DNA of 64,000 nt from Enhydrobacter sp. GTDB taxonomy: Bacteria > Pseudomonadota > Alphaproteobacteria > Reyranellales > Reyranellaceae. The stretch lies in the NCBI RefSeq assembly GCF_030246845.1, contig NZ_CP126889.1, positions 3,343,001 through 3,407,000 of the forward strand, read 5' to 3'. The stretch's first letter is position 1. Every line of letters begins with the position of its first letter. Under the pieces are notes generated by a model that was not told where the DNA came from, ran no database searches, and saw only the letters and a list, made by a program, of their open reading frames with translations. A program made the position numbers and the translations under genes. Shown here in pieces: positions 24,790 to 33,595 of this stretch.

Positions 24790-26309
24790 CCGAACACCCC
24801 GTGGAGATACCAGCGATGCGAGCCGGTCGACGCATCCTCGCCGTCACCGGAACGATAAACCCAGTAGCGCTCGCCGGCGTCGTCCTCGATACGGAAGTAG
24901 TCACGGACGGCGGCGAGCTCGGCGTCTCGCCGCCACCACTCACCAAACACACGCTCGGGACCGTCGGCGCGCTTCACCCGGCGACGGATGCCGCGCCAGG
25001 TGAAGGAGACCGGCGGATGGTCCGGCAGGAGCGCGACCGTCTCGATCGGCTCCGGCCGGGCGAGCAGGCGTGCAGGCCTCGGCCAGTGGTTCGGCCACGT
25101 CGTGTCGCTGCCGGGCGCCATAGCAGGTATGCGGCGCACCGAACGCTCGGGCACGTCGCTCGACACGGGCGCAATCCGGTAGATCGCATGCTCGCCGACG
25201 CGATTGGCGAGCGTGTCTACGAGGTCCGAGATATCAGGCGCAGTTTTCTCGACCAGTGAGCTGATGAGCTGCCGGCGCACAAAAGGCTCGGCGATGGTCG
25301 CCGTCAGCGTGATCACCTCGATGCCGAAGCCCGGATCGATTGTCTCGACGCGATCGCAAAGCAGCCGGGTCAGGCGCTTGCTGTCCCGCACCGGCTGCGC
25401 GGTGCCGACCCGCACAGCTTGCATGCGATTATCGACGCGGTGACACAGGAGATCCAGTCGTCGTGCGCCGAGGCCTTTATCCTCGAGCGCGGCGCAGAGA
25501 TCGACAACGAGCTTGCCGATGTACCGAGCAATCGTCTCGGCCGCGCCGATCGGCTCAGCGAAGGCGCGTCTCACCTCGATGAGATCGGGCGGTCGGATGG
25601 GCTCGATCGGTTCGGCGCTCCGGCCGAGAGCCTGCTCGAGGCGCCGCCCGAGCTCGGGCCCGAACCGTAAGGTCAGCGGGGCGCGCGGCTGCGCCACAAG
25701 GTCTTCGACGCGCTCGAAACCGAGAATGCGCAGGTCTGCGGATATGGGAGTCGGAAGGCGCAGCGCTTCCAGCGGCAACCGAGCAATGGCGGATGCGCCG
25801 TGTCCGGGCGGTGCGACCAAGGTTGGTCGTGCGACATAGCGCGCCAGCGCATGAGCCGCGCCCCAGCTATCGGCGACGGCTGCGCGCGCCGCGACGCCCG
25901 ACATCGCCAGCCGACCTATGAGCGCGTCGAGCATCGCCGGCTCACCGCCATGAAGATGATCGGCGCCGGTCGAGTCGATAACGATTCCGTCCGGCGGGTC
26001 GGCTGCGGCGATCGGCGCGAAGCGCTGCAGAATCCACACAGCGAGACGCTCCAAAGCTTCGGCATCTGCTGCAGGATCGGCGTCCTGGATGATGAGGCCG
26101 GGAACGAGAACCTGAGCTTTCGTGACCGGCATGCCGACCCGAAGCCCCGCGGCGTGAGCGGCGGCGTCCGCCGCCAGCACCACCCGCCTGCTTCCTTCGC
26201 GGCCGATCAGGACGAGCGGCGCCTCAGCGGGAGGCGCCGCGTCGCCAGCCTTCCGCCGCAGCCGGTCGGTGGACCAGGTCGGCAGGAAGAGCGAGACGAC
26301 CCGTGTCAT
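24786..26309 (-). CDS. imuB: ImuB, catalytically inactive Y-family polymerase of the mutasome
   Basis: 507 residues from the ATG at 26309 with GGAGG six bases upstream; a longer frame reaches 26387. It begins '[18 protein letters not shown]', where a Y-family polymerase would have its first catalytic Asp, and continues '[16 protein letters not shown]' and '[27 protein letters not shown]'. ImuB serves as hub binding the beta clamp, ImuA and DnaE2. The gene overlaps imuA by about 86 bp. Confidence 0.94.
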   Translation of the reverse strand: MTRVVSLFLPTWSTDRLRRKAGDAAPPAEAPLVLIGREGSRRVVLAADAAAHAAGLRVGMPVTKAQVLVPGLIIQDADPAADAEALERLAVWILQRFAPIAAADPPDGIVIDSTGADHLHGGEPAMLDALIGRLAMSGVAARAAVADSWGAAHALARYVARPTLVAPPGHGASAIARLPLEALRLPTPISADLRILGFERVEDLVAQPRAPLTLRFGPELGRRLEQALGRSAEPIEPIRPPDLIEVRRAFAEPIGAAETIARYIGKLVVDLCAALEDKGLGARRLDLLCHRVDNRMQAVRVGTAQPVRDSKRLTRLLCDRVETIDPGFGIEVITLTATIAEPFVRRQLISSLVEKTAPDISDLVDTLANRVGEHAIYRIAPVSSDVPERSVRRIPAMAPGSDTTWPNHWPRPARLLARPEPIETVALLPDHPPVSFTWRGIRRRVKRADGPERVFGEWWRRDAELAAVRDYFRIEDDAGERYWVYRSGDGEDASTGSHRWYLHGVFG

Positions 26310-26985
26310 CGCACGCCTCCAACTCGAAATCTGCACTTTCACCCGCGCGTGCGCGGATGAGTTCGACAAGCCAGCGATGCCGGCCAACGCCCGGCACGGG
26401 TAGCGGTGACGACGGCAGGACCGAGACGCGCCATCGCGTTGTCGCCGCGGTCGGCTGGCCGAAATCGGACGCCTCAGTCTGCCGGCGCCAACGGCGCAGG
26501 GCGATGCCGATCGTCTCTGTGCCTTCGGCGGCCAGCTGGAGCCGGCGCGAGGCAGTCATCGACAGGCGAGCGGTCTCCGCTATGACTGCACCCAAACCGC
26601 CGTGCCGTAAGCCTTCCTCCATGCAGGCCAGAACCGTCTTGTCGTCACCAACCTCCGCGTAGATCACGCGGTCCGGTGAAAGACCGGCCTGGGCGAGCGC
26701 CGGCGCGAAAAGATCGGCCTTGGTGATGCACCAGAGCACCTTGCTCTTAGTCCGCGAAGCAATCCCAGCTGCGAAGAGCGCCGCGGCCGCGCCATCGATC
26801 GTGCCATTCCCGCCGCCAGCGACCTCGTGAAGCGCACCAAGAGTGAGGCCCCCGCCGGGAAGTCGTGAATCGATCTCGGCGATCCCGAACGGGAGGACCG
26901 ATTTGGAGCGCCTGCTTCGGCATTCGAGCTTCTCGATCTGCGCGCGCAGGGCTTCTATGGCGGGCTTCGGCCGCACCGTCGTCAC
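26224..26985 (-). CDS. imuA: ImuA, RecA-like mutasome component
   Basis: 253 residues from a GTG at 26985 preceded by GGAGG. It has the ImuA/SulA-like pattern: 'LPFGIAEIDSRLPGGGLTLGALHEVAG' (degenerate RecA P-loop region), 'KVLWCITKADLFAPALAQAGL', 'VIYAEVGDDKTVLACMEEGLRHGGLGAVIAE'. It is the first gene of the imuA-imuB-dnaE2 transcript. The SOS box 29 bp upstream of the start (27014-27028) indicates LexA control. Confidence 0.94.
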   Translation of the reverse strand: MTTVRPKPAIEALRAQIEKLECRSRRSKSVLPFGIAEIDSRLPGGGLTLGALHEVAGGGNGTIDGAAAALFAAGIASRTKSKVLWCITKADLFAPALAQAGLSPDRVIYAEVGDDKTVLACMEEGLRHGGLGAVIAETARLSMTASRRLQLAAEGTETIGIALRRWRRQTEASDFGQPTAATTRWRVSVLPSSPLPVPGVGRHRWLVELIRARAGESADFELEACDDTGRLALPADLVHRPAAAEGWRRGASR

Positions 26986-27013
26986 TGACCTCCATGGACG
27001 GACTAACGATCAT

Positions 27014-27028
27014 GTTCCCTATTTGTTC
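27014..27028. promoter_or_regulatory. LexA/SOS box (GTTC-N7-GTTC) before imuA
   Basis: The plus strand reads GTTCCCTATTTGTTC, a perfect alphaproteobacterial LexA direct repeat, 29 bp before the imuA GTG. Control of imuA-imuB-dnaE2 by LexA is well documented in this class. Confidence 0.9.
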
Positions 27029-27122
27029 TCTTTCCGCTAAGATGAGTCAAGCGTGGGACGTGAGCGCGATCTGGCCGGGGCGAAGGAGAGAAGGTGATAA
27101 CTGAGGTCAGAGCCGATTTTGT

Positions 27123-27168
27123 GGTGCACCTTGCACCCAACCAGCATATGTTGGGTGCATGGTGCATC
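27123..27168. promoter_or_regulatory. Long inverted repeat, operator candidate of the ribbon-helix-helix regulator
   Basis: Arms of 19 bp (27123-27141 and 27150-27168) pair with two mismatches around an 8-bp spacer; the inner part GCACCCAAC/GTTGGGTGC is perfect. Each arm holds two TGCACC-like repeats (GGTGCACC and TGCACCC), suiting tandem ribbon-helix-helix dimers. It ends 12 bp before the ATG at 27181, so binding there would repress that operon. Confidence 0.6.
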
Positions 27169-27180
27169 AGGAAGCGATTC

Positions 27181-27384
27181 ATGGCGGCCGCATCTAAGAA
27201 GTCAGTCCGGACGTCTGTCATCCTGCCTGAGTCCGCTCATGCCCGTATTCAGGCGCTTGCGGACAACAATAATGTTTCGGCGGCATGGGTTATCCGGGCG
27301 GCCATCATGCAGTTTCTTGAGGAGCATGGCGAGGAGACACAGCTCCCGTTAAAGCTGCCGAAAATGAAGAAGGGGGCGGGATGA
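27181..27384 (+). CDS. Ribbon-helix-helix (CopG-type) regulator heading the restriction-modification operon
   Basis: 67 residues from the ATG at 27181; the open frame starts earlier but runs through the inverted repeat. The RHH pattern is clear: basic strand 'KKSVRTSVILPESAHARIQAL', turn 'DNNNV' and second helix 'SAAWVIRAAIMQFLEEHG'. The stop overlaps the methyltransferase start by four bases (ATGA). Its position suggests a controller that delays restriction relative to methylation. Confidence 0.8.
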   Translation: MAAASKKSVRTSVILPESAHARIQALADNNNVSAAWVIRAAIMQFLEEHGEETQLPLKLPKMKKGAG

Positions 27385-28880
27385 GCTCAGAAGCGATTCG
27401 AAGGAAGGTCGCTCGGATCCGCGCGGGTGCGAAGCCGAGAGTGCTGGATCTGTTTGCGGGTTGCGGTGGGCTTTCGCTTGGGTTTCAGGCTGCGGGGTAT
27501 GCGCTGCAGGCTGCGGTCGAGTTCGATCCTGATGCTGCACGTTCGCATGGACTGAACTTTCACGGGGGCGATCCAAAGCACAGTCGCGCTCGCGATATAA
27601 TCACGACACATCCAGAGCAAATCGTGGCAGAGCTGGAGCTTGGTCCCGTAGCAAACGCCGTCGATGTTATTGTCGGGGGTCCGCCATGTCAGGCCTTTGC
27701 ACGGGTTGGCCGGCCGAAGCTGCGTGAGATCGACGCCCATCCGCAAGCATTCCGGCATGATCCGCGAGCGCGTCTTTATCAGGAATATCTGAGATACGTG
27801 GACGCTTTCCAGCCTCTCGCAGTCCTGGTCGAGAACGTGCCCGATGTTCTCAATCACGGCGGCCAGAACATCGCGGAAGAAATCGGCGAAGTGCTTGAGG
27901 ATAAGGGCTATGTCTGCGGTTATACGCTGCTGAATGCCGCCTTTTATGGCGTCCCGCAAATGCGGGAGCGCATGTTCCTCGTCGCTTATCGCCGAGAGAT
28001 CGCCGACAGAGTGTCGTTCCCCGAGCCTTCAAACTGGCTGGTGCTACCGCCCGGCTACGAAGGTTCGCGCGCCGTCGCACTGAAGGTGCTGAACGGACAC
28101 CTCGAAGAGGCGCACGACTACCATGAGCCGCCAATCGCGAGTCCGAAACTGCCCCCGGCGGTGACGGCCGAAGAGGCCCTTGGAGACCTGCCACCGATTT
28201 ACGCCCGGGATCAGCTTGCGGCGGGTGACCTGCGCCGTGGTGCCCGCCGCTTCGATCAAAACGTGCCCTATGACGGCAGGCGCAAAATCTCGGCGTATGC
28301 GCGCCTGTTGCGCTCCTGGCCGGGATTCGAAGCTCCGGAGGAAGGCTTGCGGGATCACGTCATCCGTTACCTGCCACGCGACTACGAGCTGTTCGCGCGT
28401 CTCAATCCAGGCGATCAATATCCGCAGGCGTGGCAGCACGCCATGAACATGCTGGCCGAGAAGATCACTGAATTGCGGCGCAAGGGTAAAGTAGTGCGCC
28501 AAGGCTCCGCTGAATATGACCGTTTGCGCGATGCCATCGTACCTCCTTACGACGCCACAAAGTTCCCGAACAAATGGCGGAAGATGTGGCGTGACCAGCC
28601 CGCCCGCACTTTGATGGCGCATCTCGGCAAGGACAGTTACAGCCACATTCATTACGACAGCGAGCAGGCGCGCACGATCTCCGTGCGCGAGGCGGCCCGG
28701 CTGCAGTCCTTTCCTGATGGCTTTGTCTTCTGCGGAACGATGAATCCGGCATTCCGGCAAATTGGCAACGCCGTGCCGCCTCTTATGGCGAAAGCGCTCG
28801 CAGAAACGATGATGATCGCCCTCAGGGGCAGGGAGGAGCGGGACGATCATGTCAGCAGAAGAGCGGCAGCAGCAGTTTGA
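27381..28880 (+). CDS. DNA cytosine-5 methyltransferase
   Basis: 499 residues with all main C5-methyltransferase motifs: I 'VLDLFAGCGGLSLGF', IV 'IVGGPPCQAF' with the catalytic Cys, VI 'LVENVPD', VIII 'QMRERMFLVAYR' and X 'RQIGNAVPPLMAKAL'. The variable target-recognition region is about residues 230-430, longer than in many Dcm enzymes, so the recognised sequence cannot be read from the protein. It protects host DNA against the McrB-like/DUF2357 nuclease downstream and creates the T:G mismatches that the Vsr enzyme repairs. Confidence 0.93.
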   Translation: MSSEAIRRKVARIRAGAKPRVLDLFAGCGGLSLGFQAAGYALQAAVEFDPDAARSHGLNFHGGDPKHSRARDIITTHPEQIVAELELGPVANAVDVIVGGPPCQAFARVGRPKLREIDAHPQAFRHDPRARLYQEYLRYVDAFQPLAVLVENVPDVLNHGGQNIAEEIGEVLEDKGYVCGYTLLNAAFYGVPQMRERMFLVAYRREIADRVSFPEPSNWLVLPPGYEGSRAVALKVLNGHLEEAHDYHEPPIASPKLPPAVTAEEALGDLPPIYARDQLAAGDLRRGARRFDQNVPYDGRRKISAYARLLRSWPGFEAPEEGLRDHVIRYLPRDYELFARLNPGDQYPQAWQHAMNMLAEKITELRRKGKVVRQGSAEYDRLRDAIVPPYDATKFPNKWRKMWRDQPARTLMAHLGKDSYSHIHYDSEQARTISVREAARLQSFPDGFVFCGTMNPAFRQIGNAVPPLMAKALAETMMIALRGREERDDHVSRRAAAAV

Positions 28881-30507
28881 GGTCGCAATTCGCGCTCAGC
28901 CGGGCATCCGGCCGGAAGCACGGATTGCGAAGAACTTCGGCTTCTCAAACAGCGCCCGCGTGATTGAGGGCGGGCTCTTTGCCTGCACGAACAATCTGGA
29001 GGCCTACTCGGCCGGTTTGGCTGCGGGTCGTACTGCGCCAATTGAGCAGTTCATCTTCCTGTGCGTTCTGACGTTCCCACCGCAGGACGAGGTTTATTTC
29101 GCGGTCACGGTCACCGCTGAGGCCGATCGGATTAACAAGGGTTTGCTGAAGCTGTTCCACGAAGGCGAGGAGCGTAACAAGCAGCTCGTCGCCGCATCGA
29201 AGAAGGCCGGCAGCATCAGCAACAATGTCAAATTCTACATAACCGACACCGGAGACATCTTTTTTCACAACCACGACTTTCGGGAATCACTGCGAAGTGC
29301 CCCTGGAGAACCGGCGCTCGATCCGGATTGCATGGCGAAAGTCGATTCCATTCTCTTCGCCATCTGGCCTCCGGCAGCTTCCGCCCGCCGGAGCCTGCTT
29401 GCACGTGAGTTCGTCGGCTATCTCGGAAGCCTGATCGGGCGCGAAAAGGTCCACGAGTTACACGTGTGGGCCGATGCCGGTGCCGTCAGCCCGGGTATGC
29501 AGCGGTTGCCTGCTACAATTCCAGTTGCCGAAATCGAGACGGCAGTGACGTCGCTCGGCGGACACTATCCCGGTGGAGAGGTACGGCGGTTTCACGCCGC
29601 GATGAATTTCCTCCCGCACAAACACTTCGTGATTCTCGCTGGACTCTCGGGTACCGGGAAGACCCAGCTTGCGCTGAAATATGCGCGAGCGGTCCATGGC
29701 CTGGCAGCGAACAACATTCCGGATCCCTTTCTGTTCGTTTGCCCTGTCCGACCGGAGTGGACCGATCCGACGGGGCTCACCGGTTACTACGACGTGTTGT
29801 CGAACCGCTATGTTGTCCCGCCGTTTCTGGAAGCGGTTCTTCTTGCAACGGCGCACCGCGACTCGCCCGTGTTCGTCGTGCTCGATGAGATGAACCTGGC
29901 GCGGGTGGAATATTACTTCTCTGACGTTCTGTCCGCGGTCGAGACGGGTGAGGAACTGCAGCTTCACTCAAGCGGCGTTCCGCTTGAGGGCTCAACCGGC
30001 ACATCGGTGCCCGCCGCCCTGCCGCTGCCGCCCAACCTCTACATTGCGGGTACGATCAACATCGACGAGACGACGAATCCGGTCAGCGACAAGGTTCTGG
30101 ATCGTGCCATTGTCATCGATATGTCAGCGGTCGATCTGGCGGGATTTCTTTCGGCCCTGGCAGGGCGTGAGCCGACGCTGAAGGATGCATGGGCGGCGTG
30201 TGAGGAGCGTCTCGTCGCCGCCCAGACCGTCATGGCGACTCATAGCCTGGGATTTGGCTACCGGGTCGCGGAGGAGGTTGTCCGCTATCACGCATTTGCG
30301 ACGGATCATCTGAAGGCGGATGGCGCGGCCATCATCGACGATCTGATGGTGCAGAAAGTGCTTGTGAAGCTGCGGGGTGGCGAACGGCAGCGACCATTAC
30401 TGACGGGCTTAGCCAAAGCGCTGGACGGGCTGCAGCGTTCGCAGGCGTTCCTCGGCAAGCTGACAGCGGACCTGGACGAGTTCGGCTCATTCCAGGCCAG
30501 CCGGTAG
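28849..30507 (+). CDS. McrB-like AAA+ NTPase (AAA_5/dynein-related) of a restriction system
   Basis: 552 residues starting inside the end of the methyltransferase gene, with GGAGCGGG before the ATG. The N-terminal ~230 residues are unassigned and may recognise DNA. The AAA+ part has Walker A 'ILAGLSGTGKTQLALKYA', Walker B 'VFVVLDEMNLARVEYYFSD' and a sensor region 'LYIAGTINIDETTNPVSDKVLDRA'. The NTADRS-type GTP signature of classic McrB is replaced by NIDETTNPVSDK. It is the motor that would drive the DUF2357 nuclease, as in LlaJI-type restriction systems. Confidence 0.87.
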   Translation: MSAEERQQQFEVAIRAQPGIRPEARIAKNFGFSNSARVIEGGLFACTNNLEAYSAGLAAGRTAPIEQFIFLCVLTFPPQDEVYFAVTVTAEADRINKGLLKLFHEGEERNKQLVAASKKAGSISNNVKFYITDTGDIFFHNHDFRESLRSAPGEPALDPDCMAKVDSILFAIWPPAASARRSLLAREFVGYLGSLIGREKVHELHVWADAGAVSPGMQRLPATIPVAEIETAVTSLGGHYPGGEVRRFHAAMNFLPHKHFVILAGLSGTGKTQLALKYARAVHGLAANNIPDPFLFVCPVRPEWTDPTGLTGYYDVLSNRYVVPPFLEAVLLATAHRDSPVFVVLDEMNLARVEYYFSDVLSAVETGEELQLHSSGVPLEGSTGTSVPAALPLPPNLYIAGTINIDETTNPVSDKVLDRAIVIDMSAVDLAGFLSALAGREPTLKDAWAACEERLVAAQTVMATHSLGFGYRVAEEVVRYHAFATDHLKADGAAIIDDLMVQKVLVKLRGGERQRPLLTGLAKALDGLQRSQAFLGKLTADLDEFGSFQASR

Positions 30508-30516
30508 GGTTTGCTG

Positions 30517-32175
30517 ATGACCGCCTTGCTCATGCGCAGCGAAACGACGGGCGAGGCATGGAGGGTGTGGCCAGAGCCGGAGACCGTCGAACCAGGTATT
30601 GTGCACGAGACAGGAAGCTATCTCTTCGAACTGCAGAGCAGCGGTGCGGCTACTGCCGATCTGCTGATAGATGACCTTCCGCTGGAAGCTCTGCGGGCGC
30701 AGACACCGGATACGGCACGCTGGCGCTGGTCGCCCGGCTTTCATGCTGGCACCGTCGAGGCGGAGTTGCGGCTGGCCGGGCAGGCGCCGCGTCGCTTTGA
30801 GCTCATCACCGATCCGGACCGACGCAAGCTGACCCGCGACGATTTCGACGCGATGGTGCGTGAGATTCTTGACGATACTTTCGCTCTGTTCTCCCTCAGC
30901 AGTTTCCGCAAATCTGTAGCCCGTGGCACGGGTGGTCGCCCGCCGGCAATCGCGCGTCTCGAATTTCTGCGCTCCAGAGTGGACGAGCTGGAGGCTGTTG
31001 TTGCTACCATCGTGCGCAGCCCCCGGCGCATACTGGTCGCCGACGAAGCGATCCTTCCCTATCACCGCGCGAGTCGGGCGACCGGACCCGAAGTGCTCCG
31101 CTCCTTTCGTTCGGGGCGCATTCTTCAGGAGAGCATGAAGCCCTCGCGACTTCCGGCGCCGCTCAAAGGCTTTCTCCCGGAGCGCATCCGGGTGCGTCAG
31201 CGCCTGAGCTCGCTCGATCTGCCGGAGCACCGTCAGATGGCAGCGTGCTTGCGGTCGTGGGTCGCTTGGTTGGGTGCGGCTGCGGAGCTGCTCGAGCGAA
31301 CCCGGCCGGAGGGCGATGCCGAACTGCGTCACGGCGCGGCCGCGTGGGCACAGCGCTGCCGGCGCTTGTCGCGCCGCATAAGCAACCTTTGTGCGGCGGC
31401 TCCATTCGTCGAGGCAGGGGAGGCACCGGCGCGTCTCGTGCTTTCTGCGCTGTTCCGCAACGATCCCTCATATCGCCGGTTCTACCGAGTGTGGCAGGAC
31501 ATAAATCTCGGCATCGCCGCGGTGTTCGGCGAGTTTCTGAACCTGCCTCTGGCCCGCACTTTCGAATTGTATGAGCTGTGGTGCTTCCTGCGTCTCGTCA
31601 GGGCTGGCGCGGAAGAGTACGGTCCGGCTGGACTTGATGTGCGGGACCTTTTCATCAGCGACGCCGCCGGCGGCGTGACCCTCGCGGCGGGTGCAGTAAC
31701 AGTTCCGGTCGGCTCCGGTTGGAAGCTGTGTTTTCAGAAGCAGTATCGTGAGTTCTGGATCGAGCCAGATCGTCGCGGCTCTTACAGCCGTGCGATGACT
31801 CCTGATGTCGTAGCCAGCCACGAGTCAGCAGGTCCGGATGACAGCAGGCTGATCGTGCTGGATGCAAAATACCGGATCGACGAAGGGCTTAACGATGCGC
31901 TCAGCTCGATCCATACTTACCGCGATGCATTAGTGCAGGAGGCGGATTCCGGTCGAACGAAAGGCATCGTCACCGCCGCTTATCTGTTGACGCCGCATGT
32001 GCCAGTGCTCGAATCCGGTTACCGCGATACACCAATGCCGGGACGGCTGTTCCACCCGAGCTACCGTTCCGGCTTCCGGTTTGGTGCCGTCACCCTGCGC
32101 CCGGGAATGACAGCCGCGGCGATCGCGGCCACGCTCCGGCTGGTGGTTGCCGACGCGACAACGGGGATCTCCTGA
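30517..32175 (+). CDS. DUF2357/PD-(D/E)XK nuclease subunit (McrC-like)
   Basis: 552 residues from the ATG at 30517; the frame also permits a TTG at 30511. The N-terminal half fits DUF2357. The C-terminal part carries a PD-(D/E)XK-type site: 'AMTPDVVAS' supplies the first acid and 'RLIVLDAKYRIDEG' the DxK pair. The pairing of an AAA_5 motor with a DUF2357 nuclease next to a C5 methyltransferase resembles LlaJI and BsuMI restriction systems. It starts ten bases after the motor gene. Confidence 0.83.
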   Translation: MTALLMRSETTGEAWRVWPEPETVEPGIVHETGSYLFELQSSGAATADLLIDDLPLEALRAQTPDTARWRWSPGFHAGTVEAELRLAGQAPRRFELITDPDRRKLTRDDFDAMVREILDDTFALFSLSSFRKSVARGTGGRPPAIARLEFLRSRVDELEAVVATIVRSPRRILVADEAILPYHRASRATGPEVLRSFRSGRILQESMKPSRLPAPLKGFLPERIRVRQRLSSLDLPEHRQMAACLRSWVAWLGAAAELLERTRPEGDAELRHGAAAWAQRCRRLSRRISNLCAAAPFVEAGEAPARLVLSALFRNDPSYRRFYRVWQDINLGIAAVFGEFLNLPLARTFELYELWCFLRLVRAGAEEYGPAGLDVRDLFISDAAGGVTLAAGAVTVPVGSGWKLCFQKQYREFWIEPDRRGSYSRAMTPDVVASHESAGPDDSRLIVLDAKYRIDEGLNDALSSIHTYRDALVQEADSGRTKGIVTAAYLLTPHVPVLESGYRDTPMPGRLFHPSYRSGFRFGAVTLRPGMTAAAIAATLRLVVADATTGIS

Positions 32176-32176
32176 T

Positions 32177-32635
32177 ATGGACGTCCTTACGCCTCAACAG
32201 CGCCAGCACAACATGAGCCGCATCCGGGGGCGCGATACAAAGCCGGAAATGCTGCTGCGTCGCCATCTTCATGCGGCCGGCCTTCGATTCCGGTTACACG
32301 CATCTGGCCTCCCGGGGCGACCTGACATGGTCTTTCCGCGGCACCGTGCAGCGATCTTTGTGCATGGGTGTTTCTGGCACGGACACGACTGCCCGCTTTT
32401 TAAATTGCCCAGCACGCGGCCGGAGTTCTGGGCGGCCAAAATCTCCGGCAATCGCGATCGCGATTGCCGCACGCTCGCGGCTTTGCGTGATGCAGGCTGG
32501 CGCGTGTTGATCGTCTGGGAATGCAGCTTGAAAGGACCGGGACGCCTGACGGTGGCGGAAGTAATTGATTTCTGCGTGGGCTTTATCAAAGGAGAAAAGC
32601 CTCGTGCCGATTTGCTCGGAAACCAGCGAAATTGA
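32177..32635 (+). CDS. vsr: Vsr-type very short patch repair endonuclease
   Basis: 152 residues starting MDVLTPQQRQHNMSRIRGRDTKPEMLLRR (given by its key elements: MSRIRGRDTKPE and LRR), then 'GLPGRPDMVFPRHRAAIFVHG' with catalytic Asp and 'CFWHGHDCPLF' with the zinc-binding residues. Vsr nicks next to T in T:G mismatches left by deamination of 5-methylcytosine. The ATG is two bases past the DUF2357 stop, so it belongs to the restriction-modification operon. Confidence 0.93.
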   Translation: MDVLTPQQRQHNMSRIRGRDTKPEMLLRRHLHAAGLRFRLHASGLPGRPDMVFPRHRAAIFVHGCFWHGHDCPLFKLPSTRPEFWAAKISGNRDRDCRTLAALRDAGWRVLIVWECSLKGPGRLTVAEVIDFCVGFIKGEKPRADLLGNQRN

Positions 32636-33522
32636 TGGGGGAATGGGGTCAGGATATGGAAGGATTAACAAAAGCGCCGATCAAGGCGGAAGATGATGCT
32701 GTGATTCCGAGTTGGGTCCGATTGAACGGGCGGACTGGAAACGCACTCGTCGCGATCATCACCATCGTCGAGGAGGAGCATGAGGCAGTGCGTGCTCTTG
32801 GCGGTTTCACAAAACTGGTGGGGAATACACCTTACACTTGTCGGAGCCAACTTGCTGAGAGCGTTTACGACGTGATTCTCGCTAAGAGCCCGGACCGGAG
32901 CAACACGCCCTGTAGTCAGCTCGTTCGTAATATTGCGGAACAGTTTCGCCCGGAGTTTATCGTCCTTTCGGGGATTGCGGGCGGGGTGACTGGCCGCGAC
33001 GAAATCGCACTAGGCGACGTTGTCGTAGCCGATCACGTGGACTGGTACGAGATGCGCAAGATTGCCGACGGTACAGACGTCATCCGAAAGCAGGCGTTTG
33101 ATCATCCGTCAATGTATCTCCGAGAGACAATTACGCAACGCGCCAAAATTAGAGGGAAGTGGCTTGAGCTCATCTCCGCCGAGCGGCCCGAGCCGGGCAC
33201 GCCGAAGATCCTTGAAGGAAACCTCATCGCCGGTGACAAGATCCTCGGAGACAAGGAGAACGAGTACCAGCGGAGTATTTTGAAGGAGTTCGACAAGGCC
33301 CTTGCCGTCGACATGGAATCTTATGGGCTTGCTCGTGGCGTGTACAACGCCCGAAGCACACGGCACTACAATCTGAATTATTTGGTCGTGCGCGGGATAT
33401 CCGATCTGGTCGATCAAGTAGGGAATAATGAGCAGCGGATTAAGTGGCGGGCCTATGCCGCGGCCACGGCTGCCGCCTTCACTGTATCAGTTTGTGATGA
33501 GATCGTTGCGTTATGCGGTTAG
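32635..33522 (+). CDS. PNP/UDP phosphorylase-superfamily nucleosidase, putative defence effector
   Basis: 295 residues. The ATG at 32635 overlaps the vsr stop by one base (TGATG); ATG 32656 is an alternative. Family landmarks are 'PEFIVLSGIAGGVTGRDEIALGDVVVADHV', 'ALAVDMESYGLARG' (nucleoside-binding DMExxG) and 'YLVVRGISDLVD' with the catalytic Asp. The enzyme should cleave the N-glycosidic bond of a nucleoside or nucleotide. PNP-domain ATP nucleosidases are known immune effectors (Detocs and some CBASS and NLR-like systems). Its downstream NACHT-like neighbour makes such a role likely here; the true substrate is unknown. Confidence 0.82.
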   Translation: MGEWGQDMEGLTKAPIKAEDDAVIPSWVRLNGRTGNALVAIITIVEEEHEAVRALGGFTKLVGNTPYTCRSQLAESVYDVILAKSPDRSNTPCSQLVRNIAEQFRPEFIVLSGIAGGVTGRDEIALGDVVVADHVDWYEMRKIADGTDVIRKQAFDHPSMYLRETITQRAKIRGKWLELISAERPEPGTPKILEGNLIAGDKILGDKENEYQRSILKEFDKALAVDMESYGLARGVYNARSTRHYNLNYLVVRGISDLVDQVGNNEQRIKWRAYAAATAAAFTVSVCDEIVALCG

Positions 33523-33595
33523 AAGCCTGTTTTTATCGCAGACGCGGAACGTCGCGTTACCGCTGTGAGTCCGGCGACATCGAGAAGGGCGGCAA

